In this document: piece after piece, positions 39,781-49,397 of the stretch
Numbering within the stretch: the first letter of the stretch is position 1
Layout of the letters: each line of letters starts with the position of its first letter
From: Timema cristinae
Taxonomy: Eukaryota; Arthropoda; Insecta; Phasmatodea; Timematidae
Length of the DNA stretch: 64,000 nucleotides
NCBI GenBank assembly: GCA_039000515.1
Contig: JBCFYV010000012.1
Coordinates: 43,092,355 to 43,156,354 of the forward strand
Direction: 5' to 3'
Translations under genes and position numbers: made by a program
The notes under the pieces: model-generated
Told to the model about the DNA's origin: nothing
Database searches by the model: none
The model's input: the letters and a program-made list of their open reading frames with translations, nothing else

Positions 39781-40520
39781 TCAGTTTAAATGTTTAGTTA
39801 TTTATATATATATATAAAATAATTGAAATAAATAGATTTGAACATGTTTTATGGTGGGAATGCATTTGACGTCACATAAGATTTGAATGAATATCAAGTG
39901 CCGAGGTAGAGTTATTGTATTATGATTTTTCATGTATATGCCGTAACTAACAATACTCTACTCATTATGACTAAAATATAACTTTTAACGTTTGGAAAAT
40001 TTTACTCTCAACCAAGTTATTATTCAGTATAAATATAAATAGGAAACATCACGTTTCCTACGTTTCCATAATGTGAGTTTTTGTTTAAAAAAAAATAACA
40101 AACATGTTTTAAACAGTTGGATAATTTTAATCTCAACTGAGTTTGTATTCAGTGTTAAATCCATCTGTGTAAAATAAAACCAGTTTTAAAAAACAAGGAG
40201 AGGTTAGTTTTAAAAGGTCAGCGCCAAGATAAATTCTGTTAGACAAGTTTTTTAAGTGTATATGAATTGTAATCAGTTTAAATGTTTAGTTAGTTATATA
40301 TCAAATTAAAATAAATAGACTAGATTTGATCATGTTTATCAGCTATGAAAACTTTATTTTTTTTAAATTAATAACTACACAGAGGATGAATTAATTAAAC
40401 AACATACATGATTAAAATTTATAATTTCATAGACAGCAGGACGTTTGAATTATTAATGACGTTATACTTAATTATACACTAACAAAGTTATATTGCTCTT
40501 ATAACTAATATGTAATTTAA
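39781..40520. other. AT-rich left interior of the Polinton, no gene
   Basis: No open frame of note. Two segments share TCAGTTTAAATGTTTAGTTA (near 39781 and 40273), and others share a TGAGTTTTTG/GTTTGTATTCAGTGT pattern, so this part also arose by local duplication. Confidence 0.6.
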
Positions 40521-41192
40521 ATAATTTTTGAAAAAATAATCTAATTAACTGAATGAAACTTAAAATACTTTTTGAAAATATAATCTAATTAATTGAATGA
40601 AACTTAAAATACTTTTTCGATTTCTTCATCCCAATCTTTTGCCGACGTTTCTATGGCCTCCAGCTCTGTCTTCACGTTCCAGTCTTCGTCACGGTTGAGA
40701 TGATCCTCTGCTTCCTCTAGAGTGAGTAGTCCTCCTTTGGCAGGATCCTTGTAGTAATTGTCAGCGAATTCCTTCCAATAAATGTCGTCAAACGATTTCT
40801 TCCTTTGTTTTTTAAGTGCTTCTTCTGCATATAAATACTCCCACGAAACGAACTCACAGCAAGTTCTTTTAAATTCTGGACAGTAATTATATCTTGAAAC
40901 TTTAAAAACATCTTTCAGAACAGATATGGTAAGTTATCTTTATATTAGAAGCTGGATGCTCTCTATAATCCTCTCTTGAAACTTTAAAAACATCTTTCAA
41001 AACAGATATGGTAAGTTATCTTTATATTAGAAGCTGCATGCTCTCTATAATCCTCTCTCACAATGTTTCCTGTTAAATAACTCGGTTGTCCAGTCTGATC
41101 TCCAACTCTTTATCGTCTTGATATTCTTTGGATATTAGAAGACATCCAATGCTTGTCTGCTTATGAGCAAAGTCGGAGGGAAATAAACTTAA
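40521..41192 (-). pseudogene. Decayed partial copy 1 of the 198-aa gene
   Basis: On the minus strand this repeats the 3' flank and most of the coding region of the gene at 42074-42670, up to the codons around residue 43. There it switches to an unrelated TTATGAGCAAAGTCGGAGGG end. The stretch that matches residues 77-103 occurs twice here with an 82-bp period (40892 and 40974). That period breaks the frame, so the copy is not coding over its full length. Confidence 0.85.
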
Positions 41193-41990
41193 AATAATTT
41201 TTGAAAAAATAATCTAATTAACTGAATGAAACTTAAAATACTTTTTGAAAATATAATCTAATTAATTGAATGAAACTTAAAATACTTTTTCGATTTCTTT
41301 ATCCCAATCTTCTGCCGACGTTTCTATGGCCTCCAGCTCAGTCTTAGTCACGGTTGAGATGATCCTCTGCTTCCTCTAGAGTGAGTAGTCCTCCTTTGGC
41401 AGGATCCTTCCAATAAATGTCGTCAAACGATTTCTTCCTTTGTTTTTTAAGTGCTTCTTCTGCATATAAATACTCCCACGAAACGAACTCACAGCAAGTT
41501 CTTTTAAATTCTGGACAGTAATTATATCTTCCAATTTTAAAACATCTTTCAGAACAGATATGGTAAGTTATTTTTATATTAGAAGCTGGATGCTCTCTAT
41601 AATCCTCTCTTGAAACTTTAAAAACATCTTTCAGAACAGATATGGTAAGTTATTTTTATATTAGAAGCTGGATGCTCTCTATAATCCTCTCTTGAAACTT
41701 TAAAAACATCTTTCAGATAGATATGGTAAGTTATCTTTATATTAGAAGCTGGATGCTCTCTATAATCCTCTCTTGAAACTTTAAAAACATCTTTCAAAAC
41801 AGATATGGTAAGTTATCTTTATATTAGAAGCTGCATGCTCTCTATAATCCTCTCTCACAATGTTTCCTGTTAAATAACTCGGTTGTCCAGTCTGATCTCC
41901 AACTCTTTATCGTCTTGATATTCTTTGGATATTAGAAGACATCCAATGCTTGTCTGCTTATGAGCAAAGTCGGAGGGAAATAAACTTAAA
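41193..41990 (-). pseudogene. Decayed partial copy 2 of the 198-aa gene
   Basis: It has the same truncated 5' end as copy 1 (TTATGAGCAAAGTCGGAGGG). It lacks about 40 bp around 41400 relative to the intact gene. The 81-82-bp module is present four times (about 41527, 41608, 41690, 41771). The shared truncation shows that copies 1 and 2 derive from one another, not independently from the intact gene. The module number differs, so the array is unstable. Confidence 0.85.
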
Positions 41991-42073
41991 ATAATTTTTG
42001 AAAAAATAATCTAATTAACTGAATGAAACTTAAAATACTTTTTGAAAATATAATCTAATTAATTGAATGAAAC

Positions 42074-42670
42074 TTAAAATACTTTTTCGATTTCTTCATC
42101 CCAATCTTTTGCCGACGTTTCTATGGCCTCCAGCTCTGTCTTCACGTTCCAGTCTTCGTCACGGTTGAGATGATCCTCTGCTTCCTCTAGAGTGAGTAGT
42201 CCTCCTTTGGCAGGATCCTTGTAGTAATTGTCAGCGAATTCCTTCCAATAAATGTCGTCAAACGATTTCTTCCTTTGTTTTTTAAGTGCTTCTTCTGCAT
42301 ATAAATACTCCCACGAAACGAACTCACAGCAAGTTCTTTTAAATTCTGGACAGTAATTATATCTTCCAATTTTAAAACATCTTTCAGAACAGATATGGTA
42401 AGTTATCTTTATATTAGAAGCTGGATGGTCTCTATAATCCTCTCTCACAATGTTTCCTGTTAAATAACTCGGTTGTTCCAGGCTGATCTCCAACTCTTTA
42501 TCGTCTTGATATTCTTTGGATATTAGAAGACATCCAATGCTTGTCTGCTTGTGTTGAAAGTTGAAACAATTACATCCAGCTAAGTCCGACAGTGGTGATT
42601 CGATTTTATATACTCTCGCGTATTCACGATCGACAGGAACACTTATCACTGATGATGATGATGAAGCCAT
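42074..42670 (-). CDS. Uncharacterised cysteine-rich 198-aa Polinton accessory protein
   Basis: I do not recognise this family. The start is taken as the ATG at 42670 (MASSSSS...); a longer reading would need a TTG start. There is a serine run at residues 3-7. Cysteines are at 33, 35, 47, 94, 98, 107, 114 and 115; the cluster C94-x3-C98-x8-C107-x6-CC could bind zinc. The C-terminal third is acidic and predicted helical (LLTLEEAEDH, then KDWDEEIEKVF). It is the only minus-strand gene of the element, between the left terminal repeat and the polymerase promoter. A TATA-like box lies about 40 bp upstream. Two decayed copies downstream show that the locus duplicates readily, as accessory genes under host conflict often do. 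Function unknown. Confidence 0.75.
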   Translation of the reverse strand: MASSSSSVISVPVDREYARVYKIESPLSDLAGCNCFNFQHKQTSIGCLLISKEYQDDKELEISLEQPSYLTGNIVREDYRDHPASNIKITYHICSERCFKIGRYNYCPEFKRTCCEFVSWEYLYAEEALKKQRKKSFDDIYWKEFADNYYKDPAKGGLLTLEEAEDHLNRDEDWNVKTELEAIETSAKDWDEEIEKVF

Positions 42671-42708
42671 GATGATCAATATAATATAGTTAATATTCCC
42701 GCCTTTCC

Positions 42709-42719
42709 TTATATATATA
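42709..42719 (-). promoter_or_regulatory. TATA-like box of the minus-strand gene
   Basis: Minus-strand TATATATAAGG, about 40 bp upstream of the ATG at 42670. AT richness makes chance occurrence possible, but its placement in the divergent intergenic region fits. Confidence 0.45.
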
Positions 42720-42867
42720 CCTATTAGAAATATTATGTAATGATTATGTAATCAACTTTCTACCAGCTAGTCATAGATATTCAGGTCGCTGGTGAAAGGT
42801 GTGGTGCAGAAATCAACACACATGAGTTTGAAAGCTGTGTTCAGAAAAACACATTGACCTGAAGGTC

Positions 42868-42904
42868 TATAAAAGGAGAATTTAACTATACCAAGTTATC
42901 ATTT
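42868..42904 (+). promoter_or_regulatory. Core promoter P1: TATA box and TCATTT initiator
   Basis: TATAAAA at 42868-42874 lies 33 bp before the A (42901) of TCATTT, a good arthropod initiator in the expected spacing. Together they place the transcription start at about 42901. The promoter precedes the leader exon and the whole plus-strand gene series. A second pair with the same initiator is at 54377-54411. Confidence 0.7.
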
Positions 42905-42970
42905 CATCAACATCTTGTCGACTGAAAAGAAGTTGTCACGTAAAAAACAACACCAAGCTCTCTGGTAAAA
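42901..42970 (+). other. Predicted 70-nt untranslated leader exon ending in A
   Basis: From the initiator to the donor AAAA|GTAAGC at 42970/42971. The leader contains no ATG, so a ribosome would scan through it to whatever exon is joined. Its last base A can complete a start codon with a following TG. Confidence 0.6.
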
Positions 42971-43128
42971 GTAAGCATAATTTTACTATTATTTCTCTAG
43001 TGTTCAATTTATTAGTTAAACTAATATTTTATATTTATCTATACTTATTTTTTAAATTTTTTTGTGTGTTTCTTTATTCTCAATATATTATTTAAATTAA
43101 CAATTAATTTTCTTTTATCTTTTTATAG
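42971..43128 (+). other. Predicted 158-bp leader intron before the polymerase
   Basis: Begins GTAAGC and ends in a pyrimidine-rich TTTTCTTTTATCTTTTTATAG. It contains stops in all frames. The next bases are TG and then the polymerase frame. Joining 42970 to 43129 gives an ATG in frame with the polymerase. No other in-frame ATG is near the beginning of that frame. Confidence 0.65.
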
Positions 43129-46100
43129 TGTCTAACAAACAAACATTTATAGCCGACGAATCTATACCCTCTACCTCAGACATTAACAGACAACGCCAAC
43201 ACATTTTTGATTATGCGGGAGGGGTTACAAACACTAATGACTCATTTACAATAATAACGGAGACAGGACGAACTTATACTCGGTTCAACACCTTAGGCAG
43301 AGATATCTTAGTTCGTTTTAATCCATTGATTTCGAACGTGAGTCCAATGCATTATCTAATGACGTGTTTCTCTAGTCTATTAGCATACTTGCTCAGAGGT
43401 ACGGCGCCATACGATTTAATTGGACTCACGATCACGAACACGGAGAATAACCTTGATAAACCGGTCGGCGTTTCGTACCGTAGATGCGATCAAATTGATG
43501 TGACCACTATTATGAATACATTAACAAAAGTTATTCAAAGTAATGCCAGATTTGGTATAGCCGATGTGTTGAGGATTAAAGTGAATCATATCAAAATGAT
43601 GAGGGGGAACGGTAGAGCACTCAAACGAAGATGTCTTCCAAATGATTATCTGAGTCACCATAAAAAGAGCATTGTCGTTGTTAAATCATTGACGAATTGT
43701 TTGGCTCACGCTATAGTAATAGCGATAGCCAAAATCACTAATGATATTAATTATAAATCATATATTCAGGGATGGAAAATAAACAATGCTGTAGATGAGC
43801 TTCTCGCAAAAGCGCGTGTAGATTTATCGGGGGGAGGGGGGCGCGAACATCTCGATAAATTTCAGCGTTATTTTGGGGACGAATATAAATTACGCGTGTA
43901 TAATACCCTCTCGACGCTCAACGGATTGTGGTATGAGGGGGTGTCGTCTTCTAGTAGGTACATTAACCTACTGTACGATGACGTTACACATCACTTTAAC
44001 GTAATAATCAACATGGCTGCGGCATTTTCCGTTCAGTATTTCTGCGACGGATGTAATACCGGTTTTAAAAGAGGTGCAAGACATTCATGTAAGAACACTT
44101 GCCCAAAATGTATGTCCATACCTCCATGTTTGTATGGAAGTGAAATGTGTATTGCAATGAATGTAACAGAATATTTAGGTCTGCCGCTTGTTTCACTAGC
44201 CATAAATCGAATAAAATTGACGGTAAAAAAACAGTTTGTGATTTAACACAGGTATGTATTACCTGTGATAAAACAAAGGGAAGTAATCACGAATGTTTTA
44301 AATCATACTGCGCAACGTGCAAACAGAATAAAGAAAATCCGCATCGTTGTTATATGCAGGTGTTGAGTCGGAAGGAGCTCGATGATAATTACCTAATGGT
44401 TTTTTATGATTTCGAGACTACGCAAGATAGAGCTATAGCCGAAGATTGTTTTTTGCATGAACCAAATTTTTTGCATGCACAGCACTATTGTGTAAAATGT
44501 GAATTTAACGATAATATGTACGAGGATTGTGAGCAATGCGGGAAACGATCTCATTCCTTTTGGGAAAATCCGGTAGACGGCTTCATCGACTACCTGAGAC
44601 AACCGAGGCCGTTTGCAAATAAAATTGTTTGCGTTGCGCATAATGGGAAGGGGTTTGATACTATATTTATCCTGAATAGATTTCTATCACTAAACTACAC
44701 CCCTAAAATTATTGCGTACGGAACTAAAATACTCTGCATGACAATGGACCACATACAATTTAAAGACAGCCTATGTTTCCTCCCCATGCCACTGAGACAG
44801 ATCCCGAAAGCGTTTGGACTAGACTGTAAAAAAGGACACTACCCCTATCTGTTTAATACAGAAAAGAATTTAAATTATATCGGTGAAATGCCCGGTCCCG
44901 AAATGTTTGGTGCTGATTATATGAAACCGGATGAGCGAAATGACTTTATGGTGTGGCACGCTGACAAACTGCGGCAGGGGTATATATTTAATAATAAGGC
45001 AGAGCTGGAGGCCTATTGTGTGGATGACGTAAATGTATTACGCAAGGGTTGTCGTACATTTCGTCATTTATTTCTAAATATAGGCGCGACAGACGTTTTT
45101 AGAGAATCTATCACAATCTCGTCGGCGTGCAATCGTTTATTTAGAAAATTATTCCTAGCCCCCGATACGATAGCCATCCTGCCCAAGGGGGGTTACAGGT
45201 GCGGTGACAGACAGTCTATGAAAGCCATAAAATGGTTAGTCTATCTGGAGAAAAGCCGACCCGATATTCGGCACGCCTTCAACGGGCGTGAGATAGAGAT
45301 TTTGGGTAGGAAAGTGGACGGCTACTGTGACGCGACGAGAGAGATTTTTGAGTTTGATGGATGCTTTTTCCACGGGTGTACATGTCTTTCGAACCGTGAC
45401 GCGACTATAACAGGGACGAAAGAGACTCTCACCGAGCGATACGAGTGCACTCTGTTGAGGGATCGAGCATTTAGAGCCGCAGGGTACAGTGTTACAACTA
45501 TGAAAGAGTGTGACTTTGACAAAATACTGACTGAAGACCCACAACTAGATCTAGAGCTAAACAATCACCCTATGATTCAAATTGCCCCACTCAATCCACG
45601 TGACGCACTGTACGGTGGACGTTGTGAGTCTATGACATTACACTACAAGACAAACCCCGACGAAAAAATAGGCTATCTTGATGTCTGCAGTTTATATCCC
45701 TGGGTATGCAAATATTTTAAATTTCCTGTAGGTCACCCTATAAATATTTTTGTCGCCGACAATTGCCCCGTCGACGTGGTAGACCGAGAGGGGCTAATTA
45801 AATGCACTATTTTGCCTCCTAGAAATTTGTATCACCCCGTTCTCCCATACAAGACACAATCAAAATTAATGTTTTGTTTATGCTCCTCTTGCGCAAACGA
45901 GATGAACCAAGGTGATTGTTTACACAGCGACTCTGACAGGACTATTACAGGCACATGGATAGTGGACGAGGTTCGACTAGCGCTAGAAATGGGCTACACA
46001 ATGGTTAGAGTACACGAATTTTGGGAATATAAAATTACCCAGTTCGATCCCCAGACCAAAGAAGGGGGATTGTTTATAGAGTATATTAACAAGTTCCTCA

Positions 46101-46972
46101 AGATCAAACAGGAGGCGTCTGGATACCCTGGATGGGTGAAAACAGACGCAGACAAAGACAATTACGTTAGCGAGTATTACAAAACAGAGGGAATAGTGCT
46201 GGATAAAAACGAAATTGTTAAAAATCCAGGAAAGCGCGCACTCGCCAAACTGTGTTTAAACTCTTTCTGGGGACGATTTGCATTGAACGAGAACAAAACG
46301 CAGACCACCATTGTGAACAACGCAAAAGACTTTTTCTCCCTACTCACCAGCCCGGGGACAGAGGTTCGTAACATTATTTTCCCCAATGACGAGGTTGCTT
46401 ACGTCTCGTGGACATGCCGTGAGGAAGCCGTCCTCCCCCTGGATACGGTCAATGTACCTATAGCCGCCTATGTGACCACCGGTGCCCGTATGAAATTGTA
46501 TTCATATCTCAGGCACTTGGGCGCTTCTTGTCTTTACTGTGACACAGACTCTATTATAAGTGTGATAAGACCGTCAGACACGTACACGATACCGACCGGC
46601 GACAAGTTGGGCGACATGACAAACGAGCTGAACGCCTACTCTGAGAGCGCCTACATTACAGAGTTTGTTTCCGGTGGACCGAAAAATTATTCTTACAATG
46701 TGTTTGTCCCAGAGACGAATGAGTTCTGGTCCGTCACAAAAGTCAGAGGTATAACACTTAACTATGAAAACACAAAGATTGTAAACTTCACAACTATTAA
46801 AGACATGATTTTGAAAGACATGGACCCCGTACACGTGACTAACCCGCGAAAAATTAAAAGAAAAAGAGGCGCCATCGTCGTCTCCCAGTTGGAGAGAAAA
46901 AATTATAATATTGTATTCACTAAACGTAGGAGATTAAATAACAACACGTCCGTACCCTACGGCTATAGTTGA
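43129..46972 (+). CDS. Protein-primed family B DNA polymerase (one apparent frame break)
   Basis: Replicates the element from a protein primer at its ends. The N-terminal 338 or so residues (to about 44145) form the usual Polinton N-terminal region and a Cys pair cluster (CDGC, CPKC). After a -1 shift near 44144-44150 the frame continues for 941 codons with more zinc-finger-like cysteines, ExoI DFE (residues 88-90 of this segment), ExoII HNGKGFD (165-171), ExoIII YCVDDV (290-295), motif A DVCSLYP (512-518), motif B KLCLNSFWG (701-709) and motif C YCDTDS (797-802). An inserted segment with FDGCFFHGC (403-411) is typical of Polinton polymerases. All exonuclease and polymerase residues look intact. 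The start is predicted to be completed by splicing from the leader. The stop TGA overlaps ATG 46972. The break is a one-base loss or an assembly error. Confidence 0.95.
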
Positions 46973-47009
46973 TGCTAACCCCGGCCGCTGGTATAGAAAA
47001 CTATCATGA

Positions 47010-47056
47010 TCTAATATATATTGACATTGTTCTTCTCTCTCACTCTCTGATTTCAG
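47010..47056 (+). promoter_or_regulatory. 3' splice acceptor before dUTPase
   Basis: A CTAAC branch-like word at 46975, a strong pyrimidine tract (TTCTTCTCTCTCACTCTCTG) and CAG at 47054-47056. The exon begins TG at 47057, in frame with dUTPase. This repeats the arrangement at the polymerase acceptor. Confidence 0.65.
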
Positions 47057-47523
47057 TGTCATCCTTATTAAGGTTCAAAAAGTTAAATAGAAACGCCATA
47101 TCACCGGTTAGAGCCACCACACACTCTGCAGGTCTAGACTGGAAAAGTCCCTACAATTGCAGTATACAGCCCTCGTGCAGGCGTTTAGTTAAGATAAATA
47201 TTTCTATTATATTACCGGCGGGAACGTACGGTAGAATATCTCCACGATCTAGTCTGGCTCTTCACCACGGCATAGATGTTTTGGCCGGCGTTATAGACGA
47301 AGACTATCGTGGTAATATTTGCGTATTACTAATTAATCACGGCCACACTGTTTTCACAATTAAAAGGGGTGACAAAATTGCTCAACTAGTATGCGTGAAA
47401 ATTGACTACCCTAGAGTTGAACACACTGATTCGCTATCAAACACTCAGAGGGGGGAGGGAGGGTTTGGATCGAGTGACATCCCTATAAAAGATCGTGTCC
47501 GGGATAATTGTAATTTAGTATAA
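47057..47523 (+). CDS. dUTPase (deoxyuridine 5'-triphosphate nucleotidohydrolase)
   Basis: Hydrolyses dUTP to dUMP, keeping uracil out of DNA during replication. All five motifs of trimeric dUTPases are present (numbered from the predicted spliced start): SAGLD 24-28, GRISPRSSLA 59-68, GVIDEDYRGN 78-87 with the catalytic aspartate region, RGDKIAQLV 104-112, and the glycine-rich RGEGGFGSSD 132-141. The length, about 155 aa, is normal for the family if the start is the A|TG junction at 47056/47057. An alternative unspliced start at ATG 46972 overlaps the polymerase stop but would add 29 residues encoded by what looks like an intron tract. The stop overlaps the next ATG (TAATG). dUTPase is not a Polinton core gene; it is probably a captured function. 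Confidence 0.93.
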
Positions 47524-47795
47524 TGGATCAAATCAACGCGTCCATCCTCACGTACTCGGAGAAGCAGGATTTGTGTCTGATGTCTGCCGCGGAGTTGAAT
47601 AATTTACCTATAGAATTTATAAAAACATACGCGTCTAGAGATATAAATCGCGCTTGGAACTTACTCTCTCCCTCTGCGCAGCACGAATTGAGAGATTATA
47701 AATATTGTTTGGATCATTATAATAGGGGCGTAACGCAGATTGATGGTCCGCCGTCTATAAAGAAAAAATGTCAACAATGTCAGACATCGTCGTGA
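47523..47795 (+). CDS. Uncharacterised 90-aa protein
   Basis: I do not recognise the family. It begins MDQINASILT and overlaps the dUTPase stop by one base. The middle (LMSAAELNNLPIEFI) is helix-like, with faint similarity in rhythm to short F-box-like helices, which I do not claim. The C-terminus KKKCQQCQTSS has a CxxC pair. A TATAAAAG at 47484-47491 could drive it separately, or it could be read by reinitiation after dUTPase. It is conserved in frame and compact, so probably real. Confidence 0.7.
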   Translation: MDQINASILTYSEKQDLCLMSAAELNNLPIEFIKTYASRDINRAWNLLSPSAQHELRDYKYCLDHYNRGVTQIDGPPSIKKKCQQCQTSS

Positions 47796-47854
47796 TATTT
47801 ATGTACGTGACTGGTTTTTTTTACATTGGTCTCTGGACACTGACTGTTAATTGG

Positions 47855-47871
47855 TTTTTTTTCCTTTACAG
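47855..47871 (+). promoter_or_regulatory. 3' splice acceptor before the 168-aa gene
   Basis: A TTTTTTTTCCTTTACAG tract in the 97-bp gap between genes, with no ATG between the acceptor and ATG 47893. Suits use of the common leader. Confidence 0.6.
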
Positions 47872-47892
47872 TTTTTGATCAACATCGACAAC

Positions 47893-48399
47893 ATGACCAA
47901 TGTAATTGTAGATTTTCAGGGGTTTAAAGATGAATGCAATAAGTTTATAATAAAAGAATGTAGTATAATATCTATTGGTGGAAGTGATGTACATCACTAT
48001 ACATTTAAGTCGCCGTATTCCTTTTCAAAGTTACCGCGGCATATTAAAAAACAATCTGATTGGCTCACATATAATCATCACGGTCTGCATTGGGACGACG
48101 CTGATATGAATGCCGATCAATTTAATATAATTTTAAAAATGGTCACTCTCAACTCGACTATAATTTATGTAAAGGGGGAGGAAAAGAATTTTTTTTTAAT
48201 GGGAATTGTGAATAAAAAACAACTTGTTATTGACATGATAGACTTTGGGTGTCCCTTCCTTAAGGATAGGATCCATAATAATTATGATAAATGTTTCGGT
48301 CATAAATATAAAAAATTAAATTCAATTTGTACTCTTTCGAACGTAAAATTTCTTAAAGATTTGTTTGTCGCCACCACTACTATAAATTTGAAATCGTAA
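47893..48399 (+). CDS. Polinton-associated 168-aa protein, possible DnaQ-like fold
   Basis: A frame open from 47851 passes through the splice tract, so the start is placed at ATG 47893 (MTNVIVDFQG). The order VDFQGF, then FIIKECSII, then HHYTFKSP, and later LVIDMIDFGCP and a C-terminal Cys/His region, is reminiscent of the first strands of DEDD 3'-5' exonucleases. Proteins of this general type (DxQGF...FI.KE) are, as I recall, common in insect Polintons and unannotated insect genes. The catalytic set is not convincingly complete, so enzymatic activity is not claimed. The gene at 54431-54910 has a similar N-terminal pattern and may be a distant paralogue. Confidence 0.8.
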   Translation: MTNVIVDFQGFKDECNKFIIKECSIISIGGSDVHHYTFKSPYSFSKLPRHIKKQSDWLTYNHHGLHWDDADMNADQFNIILKMVTLNSTIIYVKGEEKNFFLMGIVNKKQLVIDMIDFGCPFLKDRIHNNYDKCFGHKYKKLNSICTLSNVKFLKDLFVATTTINLKS

Positions 48400-48413
48400 T
48401 TTTTATTTTTTAG
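48400..48413 (+). promoter_or_regulatory. 3' splice acceptor before the ATPase gene
   Basis: TTTTTATTTTTTAG immediately after the stop of the 168-aa gene. The 31 bases from there to ATG 48445 contain no other ATG. Confidence 0.55.
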
Positions 48414-48444
48414 TTTTATACCAACACTAGACGGGTGCACATCG

Positions 48445-49092
48445 ATGTCTGTGTTTGTACACCCTTTCACACTGATATTAGCGGGACCGTCTAATTACGG
48501 TAAAACTACTTTTGTAGAAAATTTTCTGTTAAATTTAAAACAGGTGTGCAGCGTGGATAAATTTGATAGAATTCTATGGTGTTTTAGTGAGAATAATTCT
48601 ATTCCCTCGCGAATAACCAGTCACGTCACACTACACAAAGGTGTACCGGACAATTTCAATTTTAAGGCCGGCGGGCCTCAACTCATCGTGCTGGACGATT
48701 TAATGAACGAGGTTTATTCTAAAAAAGTGAGTGAACTTTTCACCAAGGGCAGTCATCATAGAAACCTATCGGTTATTCTGATCACACAAAATCTTTTCCA
48801 TCAGGGGAGTAAGTCACGTGACATTTCACTCAACGCTAAATACATTGTGGTGTTTAAAAACCCGCGTGATCAAACACAGATAAACTATCTAGCTAGACAA
48901 GTTTATCCTGATAATCCGTCCGAAATACAAAGAATCTATAGGAAAGCAACCGAATCCGCTCACGGGTATTTACTCTTTGATCTGAGTCAGAACGCGGACG
49001 AACGCCTGCGCTTCAAAACGGACATATTTGACACTATTTGCAAAGTGTTTGTACCCGCTAGACTACTAGATGAAACTAGTCAAGAAAAATAG
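48445..49092 (+). CDS. DNA-packaging ATPase (FtsK/HerA type)
   Basis: Pumps the element's DNA into capsids in polintovirus-type systems. Walker A is GPSNYGKT at residues 14-21 and Walker B is LIVLDD at 80-85. The downstream block with LITQNLFHQG, DISLNAKYIVVFKNPRDQTQ and HGYLLFDLSQ fits the family and probably includes sensor elements. At 215 aa it has the normal compact length. It ends 23 bp inside the next gene. No break is seen. Confidence 0.95.
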   Translation: MSVFVHPFTLILAGPSNYGKTTFVENFLLNLKQVCSVDKFDRILWCFSENNSIPSRITSHVTLHKGVPDNFNFKAGGPQLIVLDDLMNEVYSKKVSELFTKGSHHRNLSVILITQNLFHQGSKSRDISLNAKYIVVFKNPRDQTQINYLARQVYPDNPSEIQRIYRKATESAHGYLLFDLSQNADERLRFKTDIFDTICKVFVPARLLDETSQEK

Positions 49093-49393
49093 ACACGTAC
49101 TGTCTGTGTTGAAAACGGCCAGACCTAAATTGCGCAAAGCTATTCTTAAAGTCGTCGACCCCGATGTTATAACAACACTCGGCGAATGTGCTCTAAACAC
49201 ATTAAACAATAATATTAAAATTAGTAAAAGAGATAAGGGAAAATTAATAAAGTATAAAAATTGTATGCATAAATTGGCTAGCAGCGGTGTTTCGTTGAAG
49301 AGAAAAAGAAATATAGTCGTTCAATCGGGCGGCTTCTTGAGCATCATACTACCCGCTATTCTTTCAGCTCTCGTAGGCGCGTTGGTTAAATAA
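49070..49393 (+). CDS. Small basic protein with hydrophobic C-terminus (virion-like, 107 aa)
   Basis: Overlaps the ATPase gene by 23 bp. The N-terminus is Lys/Arg-rich (VLSVLKTARPKLRKAIL). A middle TTLGECALNTLNNNIKIS motif follows, and the C-terminus is QSGGFLSIILPAILSALVGA, a hydrophobic, likely membrane-active segment. This arrangement is widespread in arthropod Polinton/adintovirus-like elements, where comparable proteins have been likened to adenovirus core or pX-type peptides. That role is inference; only composition and position support it here. Confidence 0.8.
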   Translation: MKLVKKNRHVLSVLKTARPKLRKAILKVVDPDVITTLGECALNTLNNNIKISKRDKGKLIKYKNCMHKLASSGVSLKRKRNIVVQSGGFLSIILPAILSALVGALVK

Positions 49394-49397
49394 TAAT

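Noticed and set aside
40717..42369. Separate small genes of about 60 codons on the minus strand
   Set aside because: They are out-of-frame readings within the 198-aa gene and its decayed copies.
44102..44108. CCCAAAA as a programmed -1 frameshift site for the polymerase
   Set aside because: A shift here runs into TGA at 44141 before reaching the second frame.
46972..47056. ATG 46972 as the true dUTPase start
   Set aside because: It adds 29 residues encoded by a pyrimidine-rich, intron-like tract and no dUTPase motif; kept only as an alternative.
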